Positions 35,206 through 44,328 of a stretch of DNA of 64,000 bases are shown piece by piece. The DNA is from RGIG4608 sp045651165. Its GTDB lineage: Bacteria > Bacillota > Clostridia > Oscillospirales > CAG-272. The position numbers and the translations under genes were made by a program. Positions within the stretch are counted from its first letter, which is position 1; each line of letters begins with the position of its first letter. The notes under the pieces are model-generated. The model worked only from the letters and a program-made list of their open reading frames with translations, had not been told where the DNA came from and did not search any database. The DNA is taken from positions 1 through 64,000 of the forward strand of contig JAZRRX010000056.1 in NCBI GenBank assembly GCA_045651165.1. Reading direction: 5' to 3'.

Positions 35206-36210
35206 ATGTTACAATTTTCAATTCCAAGTGATTATAAATCAATATTGACGTTAAGGGAAACTGAAGTTGCCATTAAAAAGGTCAAAGACTTTTTTGAAAG
35301 ACAGCTTGCAGTTGAGTTAAATCTTACTCGTGTTTCTGCGCCCATCTTTGTTCCTTCAAATAGTGGATTAAACGATAATCTCAATGGGCATGAAAGACCC
35401 GTATCTTTTGATGTCTACAGTGGAGAGCAGTTGGAAATAGTACATTCTCTGGCCAAGTGGAAGAGAATGGCTTTGAAAACCTATAATTTTAATCTTCACG
35501 AAGGACTTTATACTGATATGAATGCTATTCGTAGAGATGAAGAACTCGATAATATTCATTCAATGTTCGTTGACCAGTGGGACTGGGAACGTATTATAGA
35601 CAAGAGCGAAAGAAATGAATATACTCTCAAAAAAACTGTAAAATCTATCTATCGTGCTCTTAGACATACAGAAATATACATAGCAAGTGAATATCCTTTT
35701 GTGGGCAAGATTTTGCCAGAAGAAATAGAGTTTGTTACAACTCAAGAGCTTGAGGATATGTATCCTAATCTTTCTCCTAAGGATAGAGAATATCAAATCT
35801 GTAAAGAAAAGAAAGCGGTTTTCCTTATGCAGATTGGTGGCAAACTTAAATCTGGAGAAAAGCATGATGGTAGAGCTCCAGACTACGACGACTGGAGTTT
35901 GAATGGTGATATCTTGGTTTACTATCCATTACTTGATATTGCACTTGAGCTTTCATCAATGGGCATTCGTGTGGATGAAGAAGCAATGAAAAAACAGCTT
36001 TCAATAAGCGCTTGTGAGGAAAGAGTGGCTCTGCCGTTCCACAAGGCATTGCTTAACGGTGAATTACCATATACAATTGGCGGTGGAATTGGTCAATCAA
36101 GAATGTGTATGTTCTTTTTGAGAAAGGCGCATATTGGTGAGGTTCAATCTTCATTTTGGAGTGAAAAAGACCACAAATTTTGTGAAGAAAAGGGAATTAA
36201 TATACTTTGA
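35206..36210 (+). CDS. asnA: Aspartate--ammonia ligase AsnA
   Basis: A 334-aa class-II-synthetase-like enzyme that makes asparagine from aspartate and free ammonia with ATP. Features: LTRVSAPIFVPSNSGLNDNLNG, the RPVSFD region, MNAIRRDEELDNIHS, VDQWDWE and the C-terminal GGGIGQSRMCMFFLRKAHIGEVQ. Full length for the family (about 330). AGAGGA lies upstream of the ATG. No T-box leader was found; it depends on the rsmA transcript. Confidence 0.95.
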   Translation: MLQFSIPSDYKSILTLRETEVAIKKVKDFFERQLAVELNLTRVSAPIFVPSNSGLNDNLNGHERPVSFDVYSGEQLEIVHSLAKWKRMALKTYNFNLHEGLYTDMNAIRRDEELDNIHSMFVDQWDWERIIDKSERNEYTLKKTVKSIYRALRHTEIYIASEYPFVGKILPEEIEFVTTQELEDMYPNLSPKDREYQICKEKKAVFLMQIGGKLKSGEKHDGRAPDYDDWSLNGDILVYYPLLDIALELSSMGIRVDEEAMKKQLSISACEERVALPFHKALLNGELPYTIGGGIGQSRMCMFFLRKAHIGEVQSSFWSEKDHKFCEEKGINIL

Positions 36211-36215
36211 TTTTA

Positions 36216-36253
36216 TTCAGGTGTTTGTACATGTAAACACCTGAAAATTTTTT
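36216..36253 (+). terminator. asnA terminator
   Basis: An 11-bp stem TTCAGGTGTTT (36216-36226) / AAACACCTGAA (36235-36245) followed by A's and eight T's. Confidence 0.85.
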
Positions 36254-36275
36254 TGTTAAAAAAGTGCTAAAACTA

Positions 36276-36319
36276 TTGACAAAAGCTGACTTTGTGCTAT
36301 AATAGTTAACGTGTTAATT
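36276..36319 (+). promoter_or_regulatory. Promoter and candidate MarR operator
   Basis: TTGACA (36276-36281), 16-bp spacer, extended -10 TGCTATAAT (TATAAT at 36298-36303). Immediately downstream is the inverted repeat TTAAC-GT-GTTAA (36306-36317), overlapping the expected transcription start. Its position and symmetry suit autorepression by the MarR protein encoded next; binding is inferred. Confidence 0.75.
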
Positions 36320-36339
36320 ATTTTTGCAAGGAGTATACA

Positions 36340-36825
36340 ATGGAACAAGATAATTTTGAAATATATAAACTTACCATGCGAAAAATGTTACGTATTGGGC
36401 GACTTCATAGAACGCTTTTTGAGAGGAACATATCTCAAATGGGTATACATCATAGTCAACACCATCTTTTGATGTATATTGCTAAAGAAAAAGAGATCGA
36501 TTCCCAAAAGGTTATAGCAGAAAAATTCGGAATTACTGCGGCGGCAGTTGCGCGCTCATTAAAATCTCTTGAAGCTGAGGGATATATAGAAAGAATGAGT
36601 GTAGAGGACGATAGCAGATATAAAAAGATAGTCATTACAGAGAAAGGCAATAACATTGTTCGCGAATCTCATAGAATGTTCAAAGAAACCGATGAAAGTG
36701 TTTTTGAGGATTTTTCTGAGGAAGATATTGCAAAGTTTAATGAATATCTTGATATGATGCAATCTAAACTTATTGAAAAAAATGAAGAAATTTGTTGTGT
36801 GAGGAAATCAAATGAAAAAGAGTAA
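36340..36825 (+). CDS. MarR-family transcriptional regulator
   Basis: A 161-aa dimeric winged-helix repressor. The HTH and wing are clear: SQKVIAEKFGITAAAVARSL, then LEAEGYIERMSVEDDSRYKKIVITEKG. Helices at both ends provide dimerisation. The ABC gene overlaps its 3' end by 14 nt, so the three genes form one operon. MarR proteins in front of ABC exporters usually sense a toxic ligand and derepress the pump. Confidence 0.92.
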   Translation: MEQDNFEIYKLTMRKMLRIGRLHRTLFERNISQMGIHHSQHHLLMYIAKEKEIDSQKVIAEKFGITAAAVARSLKSLEAEGYIERMSVEDDSRYKKIVITEKGNNIVRESHRMFKETDESVFEDFSEEDIAKFNEYLDMMQSKLIEKNEEICCVRKSNEKE

Positions 36826-38611
36826 TACAATTAGCTGGTGGAAATATATAAAACCCTATTTGCCGTACTTTATACTCGGCCCTCTTTGTATGATTGTTGA
36901 GGTAGTGGGTGAAATTCTTATGCCAAGACTTTTGGCATATATTATTAATCTTGGAATAGACGGCAAAACACAAGGTATGCCCAAGATAGTTTTGTGGTTT
37001 TATGAAAAGATTGGAAATAATGCATTCTTTATTTTGGCGATTGCAGTTGGTATGATTCTTACGGCTATACTTATGATGATTGGTGGTGTTGGTGGAGCAT
37101 ATTTTGGTGGTAAAGCATCCGTTAATTTCGCTGCCGATCTTAGAGCAGACATATATAAGAAAATTCAGAGTTATTCTTTCTCAAACATCGATAAGTTTAG
37201 TTCGGCATCACTTGTTACAAGACTTACTAATGACGTAACTCAGTTGCAAAATTTTGTTAATATGATGCTTAGAATGTTTTTCCGTTCACCTGGAATGCTT
37301 ATAGGCGCATTAATAATGGCAATAAATCTTAATCCGTCATTGTCTGTAATTCTTTTGGTTTCTGTGCCGATATTGCTTATTTCTATTGGTTGCATTGTTG
37401 TAAGAGGTTTCCCCTTGTTTGGAAAAATGCAAACTAAAATTGACGGACTTAACTCCACAGTTCAAGAAAATTTGACAAATGTACGAGTAGTAAAATCATT
37501 TGTAAGAGAAGACTTTGAAGAACAGAAATTTAAAAATGCTAACGCAGATTTGAAAAATACAGCGGGAACTGCTATGAAAAATATGATTCTTCTTTCTCCT
37601 GTTATGACATTTATTATGAATGCAACATCCATTGCTGTATATTGGTTTGGTGGACAACAAGTTCTTGGTGGACAAATGAATACAGGTGATTTTGCATCTT
37701 TTGTAACATATATTACTCAGATTTTGTCCTCACTTATGATGGTAACATTCCTCTTTATGATGTTCTCAAGATCTATGGCATCTGCTAAGAGAATTTCAGA
37801 GGTTATGAATGAAGAAATCGATATAGTTGATGCATCTCAAGATGCGCATTACACAGTATCTAGGGGTGATATTGAATTTAGAGGAGTTTCTTTCCGTTAC
37901 TATAAGGATAGTGAAGAAAAGGTGCTTGATAATATCAATATAAAAATAAATGCAGGTGATACTGTCGGAATTATAGGTTCAACTGGTTGTGGAAAAACAA
38001 CACTTGTTTCTATGATTTCTCGCCTTTATGATGTTGACGATGGTGAAGTACTTGTTGATGGCGTTAATGTAAAGGATTATTCACTTTATAATCTTCGCGA
38101 AGGCGTTGGTATGGTGCTTCAAAAGAATATTTTGTTCTCTGGTAGCATTATTGATAACCTTCGTTGGGGTGATAGTGATGCTTCTATGGAAGATATTAGA
38201 GAGGCAGCAGATTACGCCCAAGCAGATGGCTTTATCACAAGTTTTACTGATGGTTATAATATGGATTTAGGACAAGGTGGAACTAATGTTTCGGGTGGAC
38301 AAAAGCAACGACTCTGTATTGCAAGAGCACTCCTTAAAAAGCCAAAAATCTTGATTCTTGATGACTCCACAAGTGCAGTTGACATGGCTACCGAAGCTAA
38401 AATCAGAGAGGCATTTAAAAATAGTCTTAAAGATTCAACAAAGATAATTATTGCACAAAGAATTAATTCCGTTAAGGATGCAGATGAAATAATTGTTCTT
38501 GATGAGGGTAAAATCACAGGAGTAGGTAAGCATGATTATCTACTTGAAAATAATGCTACTTATCAAGAAATATACTATTCACAAATGGATAAGAAGGAGG
38601 ATAATAAATAA
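36812..38611 (+). CDS. ABC exporter half-transporter, degenerate-site subunit
   Basis: A 599-aa protein: six-helix exporter domain (about 15-320) and ATPase domain (about 345-590). Walker A has K395 (STGCGKTT), the signature is VSGGQKQR, and Walker B is ILILDDSTSAVD. The usual catalytic Glu is D518 and the switch His is Q549 (IIAQRIN), so this ATP site should be inactive or slow, as in one half of heterodimeric exporters such as TM287/288. GAGGAAA precedes the ATG. The next gene starts on the A of its stop (TAATG). Confidence 0.93.
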   Translation: MKKSNTISWWKYIKPYLPYFILGPLCMIVEVVGEILMPRLLAYIINLGIDGKTQGMPKIVLWFYEKIGNNAFFILAIAVGMILTAILMMIGGVGGAYFGGKASVNFAADLRADIYKKIQSYSFSNIDKFSSASLVTRLTNDVTQLQNFVNMMLRMFFRSPGMLIGALIMAINLNPSLSVILLVSVPILLISIGCIVVRGFPLFGKMQTKIDGLNSTVQENLTNVRVVKSFVREDFEEQKFKNANADLKNTAGTAMKNMILLSPVMTFIMNATSIAVYWFGGQQVLGGQMNTGDFASFVTYITQILSSLMMVTFLFMMFSRSMASAKRISEVMNEEIDIVDASQDAHYTVSRGDIEFRGVSFRYYKDSEEKVLDNINIKINAGDTVGIIGSTGCGKTTLVSMISRLYDVDDGEVLVDGVNVKDYSLYNLREGVGMVLQKNILFSGSIIDNLRWGDSDASMEDIREAADYAQADGFITSFTDGYNMDLGQGGTNVSGGQKQRLCIARALLKKPKILILDDSTSAVDMATEAKIREAFKNSLKDSTKIIIAQRINSVKDADEIIVLDEGKITGVGKHDYLLENNATYQEIYYSQMDKKEDNK

Positions 38612-40512
38612 TGGCTGCTAGAACATTAGAAGAACTTCAAAAGCAATATGGCGGCAAATCCTTCGATCCTAAAAAGGGTAAAATGCCGGGTGGACATGGT
38701 CCAAGACGTGGAGGTGGCCCTGGTGTAAGAGCCAAGGGTAAGCCCAAGGATGCAAAAGCGACAATCAAGAGATTACTCTCTTATGTAGCAAAATATAAAT
38801 TCCGTTTGTTGTTAGTTCTTTGTTGTATGCTTTTTAATACACTTGCTTCACTAACGGGTTCGTATATTCTTCGTCCTGTTATCAATGCGTTAGTTGGTCA
38901 AAATGAGCTTAAGTTTTTGGGCATAAATTTTGATAAACCACTTGAATATCTTGCATTAATACTTACTGTTATTGCAGGTGTATATCTTTGTGGTATAGTT
39001 GCTAACTATCTTCAGGCAAGATTGATGCTTTCAGTGTCAATGAATGCTATTGAAAATCTTAGAAATGATTTATTCAAAAAGGTACAAAAATTGCCTGTTA
39101 GGGCATTTGATAGTGATAGTAATGGTACTATTATGAGTAGCTTTACTAACGATATCGACAATATTGATATGATGCTCCATAATACAGTAGTTAACCTGAT
39201 TTCAGGTTCTATAACCTTGATCGGAACGCTCTGTATGATGATATATACTAATATTTGGTTGACTCTTATAACTATTGTTTTCATTCCAATTTTTGCACTT
39301 TTGGCAGGACAAATTGCTATGCGATCATCAAAATATTATGTAGGTCAGCAAGCAGCATTGGGTGCAATTAATGGATATATAGAAGAATCCGTTTCTGGTC
39401 AAAAGGTTATTAAAGTATTTAATCACGAAAAGATATGCGAAGAGGAATTTGATATACTTAATAACGATATGCGCGATAAGCAATTTAAGGCGCAATTCTT
39501 TGGTGGTATAATGGGTCCTATTCTTGGAAATACCAGTCAAATCAGCTATGCATTTACTGCAGGTATCGGTGGTGTTCTTTGCGTACTTAAGGGATTTGAC
39601 GTTGGTGGACTTTCAGTATTTGTAAACTATTCAAGACAGTTTTCTATGCCCATAAATATGATTTCTCAGCAGATGAGCACGATATTTTCTGCTCTTGCAG
39701 GAGCTGAGCGAGTATTTGCACTTATGGATAGAGAACCCGAAATTGAAAAGGTAGGAGAAGTTCATTCGGCAGACAATATTAGAGGTGATGTTGTTCTTGA
39801 AAACGTTACTTTCGGATATACTCCTGATAAGACAGTTCTTAAAAATATATCACTTTATGCTCATCCAGGTCAAAAGATTGCATTTGTAGGCTCTACCGGT
39901 GCTGGAAAAACTACTATTACAAATCTACTCAATCGTTTTTATGATATTGAATCAGGAAAGATAACAATAGATGGTATAGATATCAAAGAATATAATCTTT
40001 CTGACCTTAGAAAGAACATAGCTATGGTATTGCAAGATACCCACTTATTCACAGGAACAATTATGGAGAATATTCGCTATGGACGTCTTGATGCTACTGA
40101 TGAAGAAGTAATTGAAGCCGCAAAAACCGCAAGTGCTCATAGCTTCATTATGCGTCTTGCCGATGGCTATAATACCGTTATTGAGGGTGATGGAGCTAAC
40201 CTTTCACAAGGACAAAGACAGCTTTTGAATATTGCAAGAGCGGCGCTTTCAAAAGCACCTATATTGGTTCTTGATGAAGCTACAAGTTCAGTTGACACAA
40301 GAACAGAGCGTCATATTGAGCATGGTATGGATAGACTTATGAAAAATCGTACTACCTTTGTTATAGCACATAGACTTTCCACTGTTAGAAACTCAAATGC
40401 CATTATGGTTCTGGAGCATGGTGAAATTGTTGAGAGAGGAACTCATGAGGAACTTCTTGAAATGCAGGGAAGATACTATGAGCTTTATACGGGCAAAAAA
40501 GAACTTGACTAA
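38611..40512 (+). CDS. ABC exporter half-transporter, catalytic-site subunit
   Basis: A 633-aa partner of the previous gene. The N-terminus has a 45-residue Gly/Lys/Arg-rich cytoplasmic extension (GKMPGGHGPRRGGGPG), common in this clostridial group. Then six helices and an ATPase domain with K433 (STGAGKTT), a divergent signature LSQGQRQ, Walker B with catalytic E556 (LDEATSSVD) and switch H587 (IAHRLSTV). The signature that pairs with this canonical site belongs to the other subunit, which is intact there (VSGGQ). AAGGAGG precedes the ATG. Substrate unknown; drug or lipid export is typical. Confidence 0.93.
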   Translation: MAARTLEELQKQYGGKSFDPKKGKMPGGHGPRRGGGPGVRAKGKPKDAKATIKRLLSYVAKYKFRLLLVLCCMLFNTLASLTGSYILRPVINALVGQNELKFLGINFDKPLEYLALILTVIAGVYLCGIVANYLQARLMLSVSMNAIENLRNDLFKKVQKLPVRAFDSDSNGTIMSSFTNDIDNIDMMLHNTVVNLISGSITLIGTLCMMIYTNIWLTLITIVFIPIFALLAGQIAMRSSKYYVGQQAALGAINGYIEESVSGQKVIKVFNHEKICEEEFDILNNDMRDKQFKAQFFGGIMGPILGNTSQISYAFTAGIGGVLCVLKGFDVGGLSVFVNYSRQFSMPINMISQQMSTIFSALAGAERVFALMDREPEIEKVGEVHSADNIRGDVVLENVTFGYTPDKTVLKNISLYAHPGQKIAFVGSTGAGKTTITNLLNRFYDIESGKITIDGIDIKEYNLSDLRKNIAMVLQDTHLFTGTIMENIRYGRLDATDEEVIEAAKTASAHSFIMRLADGYNTVIEGDGANLSQGQRQLLNIARAALSKAPILVLDEATSSVDTRTERHIEHGMDRLMKNRTTFVIAHRLSTVRNSNAIMVLEHGEIVERGTHEELLEMQGRYYELYTGKKELD

Positions 40513-40514
40513 AT

Positions 40515-40543
40515 AAAAAAAGCCAACTTATGTTGGCTTTTTT
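40515..40543 (+). terminator. Terminator of the marR-ABC operon
   Basis: Stem AAAAAAGCCAAC/GTTGGCTTTTTT with loop TTAT; works in both directions and also ends the converging S11 gene. Confidence 0.9.
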
Positions 40544-41814
40544 CTTATTTTTCTTTTCTTTTTTCTGAATTTATGTTTGCGAGATTTACTATTGTAAATA
40601 ATCAAAAATAGAAACAATATCAGAGTTATTAAAAATGTTTTGCTTAATATGAATTGCTTAATTAAATCCATTGAATATAGAAAAGCATTTCTATCAATGG
40701 CTTCTTCAACTATCAAAGGAACATTGGCAAGCATAACTCCATCATAGAAAACAGTTAGAGTTCCAATGATATCTCCTGATTTTAATGGGGCTATTAACTC
40801 GCCGTTTTGTATGTAAATACTATAGATTAAATCTTCGTCAATTGATATTTCATCTGAGAGAAATACTGTAAGATCTTTTTGCAAATAAACATTTATTTCA
40901 TTGGATGACATAGAGTATTTAACTGGAAGAGAAATGATAATATCATTTTGTGATTTTATTAATTTGGTGGAGTAATTGTGGATAGCGTAAGAAATCAATT
41001 CTTTTGAGTATTTTTCGGCATAATTGATTTTGGTGTTTTCGTCATCCAATTTAGCATTCATGACAATTGATATAAGTGCTAATTCGGATGTTTGATAAAA
41101 GATTACTGCACAATCTCCACTATCACTTGAACCTACATTAAAACTTGATAATCCTTTATAGTCAGTAAGAAGAGAAGAACGATTGGTTATAGTAGTGTAA
41201 TCACAAATAGAATCCTTTGATAATCTATAAGATTTAGTTGAACATATATCAACGAAAACTTGATTATTAGAGATGTAGCGAGCGAGCTTTGAAATATCGT
41301 TAATTGTTGTATACATACCACTCACATCAATACCTGTTGGGTTTAGATAATGTGTATCGTTCATTTCAAGCTCGATTGCTTTTTCATTCATTTTTTTAGT
41401 GAAGTCGGATAATGAAGAAGAAACTGTCAAAGCCAAAATGTGCGTTGCATCATTGTATCCACCGCAGAGCATCGCATATAACAAATCTTCAACTGTAAGT
41501 ACATTTCCTTCCTTAAGGAGCATACTTCGTCCCATAACATTGCTAAGCATAGCTTTGGTAACAGTAATCTTTTGAGTAAAATCAATATTTGATTCTAAAA
41601 TTACGCAAGCAGCCATTATTTTTGCAGTTGACGATGGAGAAATAAGGGTGTCGGTATTTTCGCTTTGCATCAGCAAGTTATGATTTAAGTCATACAAGTA
41701 ATATCCTTCTATGGTAGCTTCAGATTTATCTAGTTCAAAAGCTCCAGAAATAAAAGAAAAGGATGAGAACAAAAGTGCACTCAAAATAGCAAATATTATC
41801 ACTTTTTTGAGCAT
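40528..41814 (-). CDS. S11 (D-Ala-D-Ala carboxypeptidase-like) protein with degenerate active site
   Basis: A 428-aa exported, C-terminally anchored protein. A signal peptide (to about residue 24) precedes the S11 domain. The SxxK box is kept (S62-T-A-K65 in SPSSTAKIM). The SxN box aligns to G119-Y-N121 (CGGYNDATHILA), and the KTG box to N226-V-G228 by an ungapped alignment over FNVGSSDSGDCAV, so the second serine and the KTG lysine are lost. A beta-rich PBP5_C-like domain (about 290-370), one membrane helix and a basic tail (KFRKKKRKIRKK) follow. It may bind rather than cut peptidoglycan stems. ATG 41814 has AGAGGTGA upstream. The ribF gene lies 14 nt upstream, so ireB-ribF-S11 form an operon. 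Confidence 0.85.
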   Translation of the reverse strand: MLKKVIIFAILSALLFSSFSFISGAFELDKSEATIEGYYLYDLNHNLLMQSENTDTLISPSSTAKIMAACVILESNIDFTQKITVTKAMLSNVMGRSMLLKEGNVLTVEDLLYAMLCGGYNDATHILALTVSSSLSDFTKKMNEKAIELEMNDTHYLNPTGIDVSGMYTTINDISKLARYISNNQVFVDICSTKSYRLSKDSICDYTTITNRSSLLTDYKGLSSFNVGSSDSGDCAVIFYQTSELALISIVMNAKLDDENTKINYAEKYSKELISYAIHNYSTKLIKSQNDIIISLPVKYSMSSNEINVYLQKDLTVFLSDEISIDEDLIYSIYIQNGELIAPLKSGDIIGTLTVFYDGVMLANVPLIVEEAIDRNAFLYSMDLIKQFILSKTFLITLILFLFLIIYNSKSRKHKFRKKKRKIRKKPT

Positions 41815-41828
41815 TGTTCTCACCTCTT

Positions 41829-42752
41829 TTAATTTGATATAAAATATTCTTTGGTAATTTCAATATCTTTTTGGATGCGTGCCTTTAAATCATCAATATT
41901 ATTAAATTTGATTTCATCTCGAATGCGATGAACAAATTCAACTGTTATTGCTTTGCCATAGCAATCTTCTTGAAAATCTAAAATATGTGTTTCTATATTT
42001 TTGCTAGCATTAAGATCAACTGTTGGACGCATACCAACATTAGTAACACCAAAATATTTTTTATTATCTATGGTGCATATGGTTGAATATATACCATTTT
42101 TTAGAATTAGCTTTTTACTTTCTATGTTTTGGTTGATGGTAGGTATACCAAGTTTTCTTCCAAGTTGTTTTCCGTAAATAACAGTTTCTGTTATTGAATA
42201 ATTCGCAGAGAGAAGAGCGTTGGCTTTTTCAATATCTCCACTTGACAATAGACAACGAATATAGGTTGAAGAAATAACGTTATTATCTGTAGTTAACAAG
42301 GGCACAATGGTAGCATTACCATTCATAAGTTGAATAAGGGTCTGGCTATCTCCTGCAGCTTTAGCGCCAAATCTGAAATTCTCACCACACACTGCGTGAA
42401 CGCAATTACATTGTTTTATCAAAATATCGTTAACAAAATCGGTGGGTGAAAGTGATTTCATATCGTTGAAATCAGCAATAATCGCATAATCTATTCCAAG
42501 GGAAGTGAATACGTTGAGTTTTTCATCTAACGAATATATTTCGTCAGTATTTTTATAGAAGTTAGAGTCAAAGAACCAAGCGCCAGTTACAACACTGGAC
42601 TCAATGTTTGTGATAGTACTATATTTTTTTAAAACCTCATCAACAAGTTGACGGTGTCCTATGTGAACACCGTCAAAATTTCCCAAACAGAGAACTGTTG
42701 GATGCGTAATAGCGCTAACCTCTATCTTGGTCTTAAGGTCAATAAATCTCAT
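41829..42752 (-). CDS. ribF: Bifunctional riboflavin kinase / FAD synthetase RibF
   Basis: A 307-aa enzyme making FMN and then FAD from riboflavin. N-terminal FAD synthetase domain: LCLGNFDGVHIGHRQLV with the HIGH-like motif, and SSTYIRCLLSSG. C-terminal flavokinase domain: GKQLGRKLGIPTINQ, GVTNVGMRPTV and ETHILDF. ATG 42752 lies 1 nt after the upstream stop, indicating translational coupling. Confidence 0.94.
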   Translation of the reverse strand: MRFIDLKTKIEVSAITHPTVLCLGNFDGVHIGHRQLVDEVLKKYSTITNIESSVVTGAWFFDSNFYKNTDEIYSLDEKLNVFTSLGIDYAIIADFNDMKSLSPTDFVNDILIKQCNCVHAVCGENFRFGAKAAGDSQTLIQLMNGNATIVPLLTTDNNVISSTYIRCLLSSGDIEKANALLSANYSITETVIYGKQLGRKLGIPTINQNIESKKLILKNGIYSTICTIDNKKYFGVTNVGMRPTVDLNASKNIETHILDFQEDCYGKAITVEFVHRIRDEIKFNNIDDLKARIQKDIEITKEYFISN

Positions 42753-42753
42753 G

Positions 42754-43008
42754 TTAAATTCCAAGATAGTTCTTTAACAATGTTGCAAGAAGCTCGTCTC
42801 TGTCGAGCTTTCTAATCAATGCGCGAGCATTGTTGTGATTTGTTATATAAGTGGGGTCCTCGGAAATGATATATCCAACGATTTGATTGATGGGATTATA
42901 ACCTCTTTCGCTTAAAGCGTCATAGATTTCTTGAAGAATTCTTTTTGTTTCATCCTCGCGCTCACTAGGAACACGAAACATTTGAGTTTCACAATCTCTT
43001 CTTGCCAT
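42754..43008 (-). CDS. ireB: IreB family regulatory phosphoprotein (UPF0297)
   Basis: An 84-aa cytoplasmic protein. The family pattern is clear: an N-terminal MFRV region after a Thr that is phosphorylated by the IreK/PrkC kinase in enterococci, then EIYDALSERGYNPINQIVGYIISEDPTYITNHNNARALIRK. It negatively affects cephalosporin resistance in Enterococcus. AAGGAG precedes ATG 43008. Usually found with ruvX and alaS; here it heads a ribF operon instead. Confidence 0.93.
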   Translation of the reverse strand: MARRDCETQMFRVPSEREDETKRILQEIYDALSERGYNPINQIVGYIISEDPTYITNHNNARALIRKLDRDELLATLLKNYLGI

Positions 43009-43180
43009 TTTTGAACTCCTTTTCATATTTAAATTTATACAATGATATTATATATTATTTTTTTTGATTTTTCAATAGCATAATGATAAATTTTTGAAAA
43101 TATTAAAGAAAAATGTGAAAAATGATATTTTTATGAAACAAAAATCAGAAAAATTTTAATATAAAAATGACAAAATGATA

Positions 43181-43209
43181 TTGCAAAAAATAGTGAAATA
43201 TGATATACT
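43181..43209 (+). promoter_or_regulatory. Promoter of the uxuA operon
   Basis: TTGCAA (43181-43186), 17-bp spacer, TATACT (43204-43209). The rest of 43009-43266 is A/T-rich with no other clear element; no CRE-like site was recognised. Confidence 0.7.
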
Positions 43210-43266
43210 TAATTCGAATGTGTAGAATAATTTATTGCTACAACAAAAAATAGGAGGAATAACTAT

Positions 43267-44310
43267 ATGAAAATGACTTTTAGGCATTACGGTCCTAGTG
43301 ATCCCGTAACCCTTGAACAAATTTCTCAAATTCCAGGTATGTACTCAATAGTTTCTGCGGTTTATGACGTGCCTGCAGGTGGCGTTTGGAGCGAAGAAAG
43401 TATTAATGCAATCAAGACAAGCGCGGAAGCACACGGACTTAAATTCGAGGTAGTTGAAAGTGTACCAGTACCCGAAGATATCAAGCTTGGAAATGAAAAA
43501 GCTCCACAGCTTATTGAAAATTATTGCGAAAATCTTAGAAGACTTGCAAAAGCAGGTGTTAAATGTGTTTGCTATAACTTCATGCCCGTTTTTGACTGGC
43601 TTAGAAGTGAACTTGAACATCAAGCAGATGATGGTTCTAATAGTTTGGCTTATGATGAGCAGACTGTTCTTGCTATGAATCCTCTTGACGGTGGACTTTC
43701 ATTGCCCGGTTGGGACGAAAGCTATACACTTGACGGACTTCGTGATTTGCTTAAACAATATGAGGCAATTGACGAAGAACAACTTTGGAAGAACCTTGAG
43801 GCATTCTTAACCAAGGTTATTCCTGTAGCTCATGAGGTTGGCATCAATATGGCTATTCACCCCGATGACCCGCCGTGGGGAATTTTTGGTCTTCCTAGAA
43901 TTATTACTTGCGAAGAAAATCTTGAAAGATTTTTGAAGATTGTTGATCTTCCTGAAAATGGCTTGACTTTCTGTACCGGATCTCTTGGTGCTTCAACAGA
44001 AAACGATCTTGTTAGAATGAGTGCAAAATTTGCTAAGAGAATTCATTTCGCACATATCCGTAACGTGAAGCACACAGGTCCTCGTCAATTCCATGAGGTT
44101 GCACATCCAACGGATTGTGGATCACTTGATATTTATTCTATTATGAAAGCGCTTCATGATAATGGCTTTGATGGATATATGCGTCCTGACCACGGAAGAA
44201 TGATTTGGGGCGAAAAGGGTAGATATGGATATGGTCTTTATGACCGTGCCCTTGGTGCAACATACCTTCTCGGCCTTTGGGAAGCTATCGAAAAAGATGC
44301 AAAAAACTAA
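43267..44310 (+). CDS. uxuA: Mannonate dehydratase
   Basis: A 347-aa TIM-barrel enzyme that converts D-mannonate to 2-keto-3-deoxygluconate in glucuronate breakdown. Typical blocks: MTFRHYGPSDPVTLEQI at the start, NFMPVFDWLRSEL, the metal-site MAIHPDDPPW, FCTGSLG, and MRPDHGRMIWGE at the end. Length matches Firmicutes UxuA (about 350). AGGAGG lies 9 nt before the ATG. Followed 18 nt later by its reductase partner. Confidence 0.95.
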   Translation: MKMTFRHYGPSDPVTLEQISQIPGMYSIVSAVYDVPAGGVWSEESINAIKTSAEAHGLKFEVVESVPVPEDIKLGNEKAPQLIENYCENLRRLAKAGVKCVCYNFMPVFDWLRSELEHQADDGSNSLAYDEQTVLAMNPLDGGLSLPGWDESYTLDGLRDLLKQYEAIDEEQLWKNLEAFLTKVIPVAHEVGINMAIHPDDPPWGIFGLPRIITCEENLERFLKIVDLPENGLTFCTGSLGASTENDLVRMSAKFAKRIHFAHIRNVKHTGPRQFHEVAHPTDCGSLDIYSIMKALHDNGFDGYMRPDHGRMIWGEKGRYGYGLYDRALGATYLLGLWEAIEKDAKN

Positions 44311-44328
44311 TTTATAGGGAGAAAAATC

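Noticed and set aside
36211..36339. Possible riboswitch before marR or T-box before asnA
   Set aside because: Only the asnA terminator and a short promoter region with an inverted repeat are present; no T-box sequence or specifier stem exists upstream of asnA.
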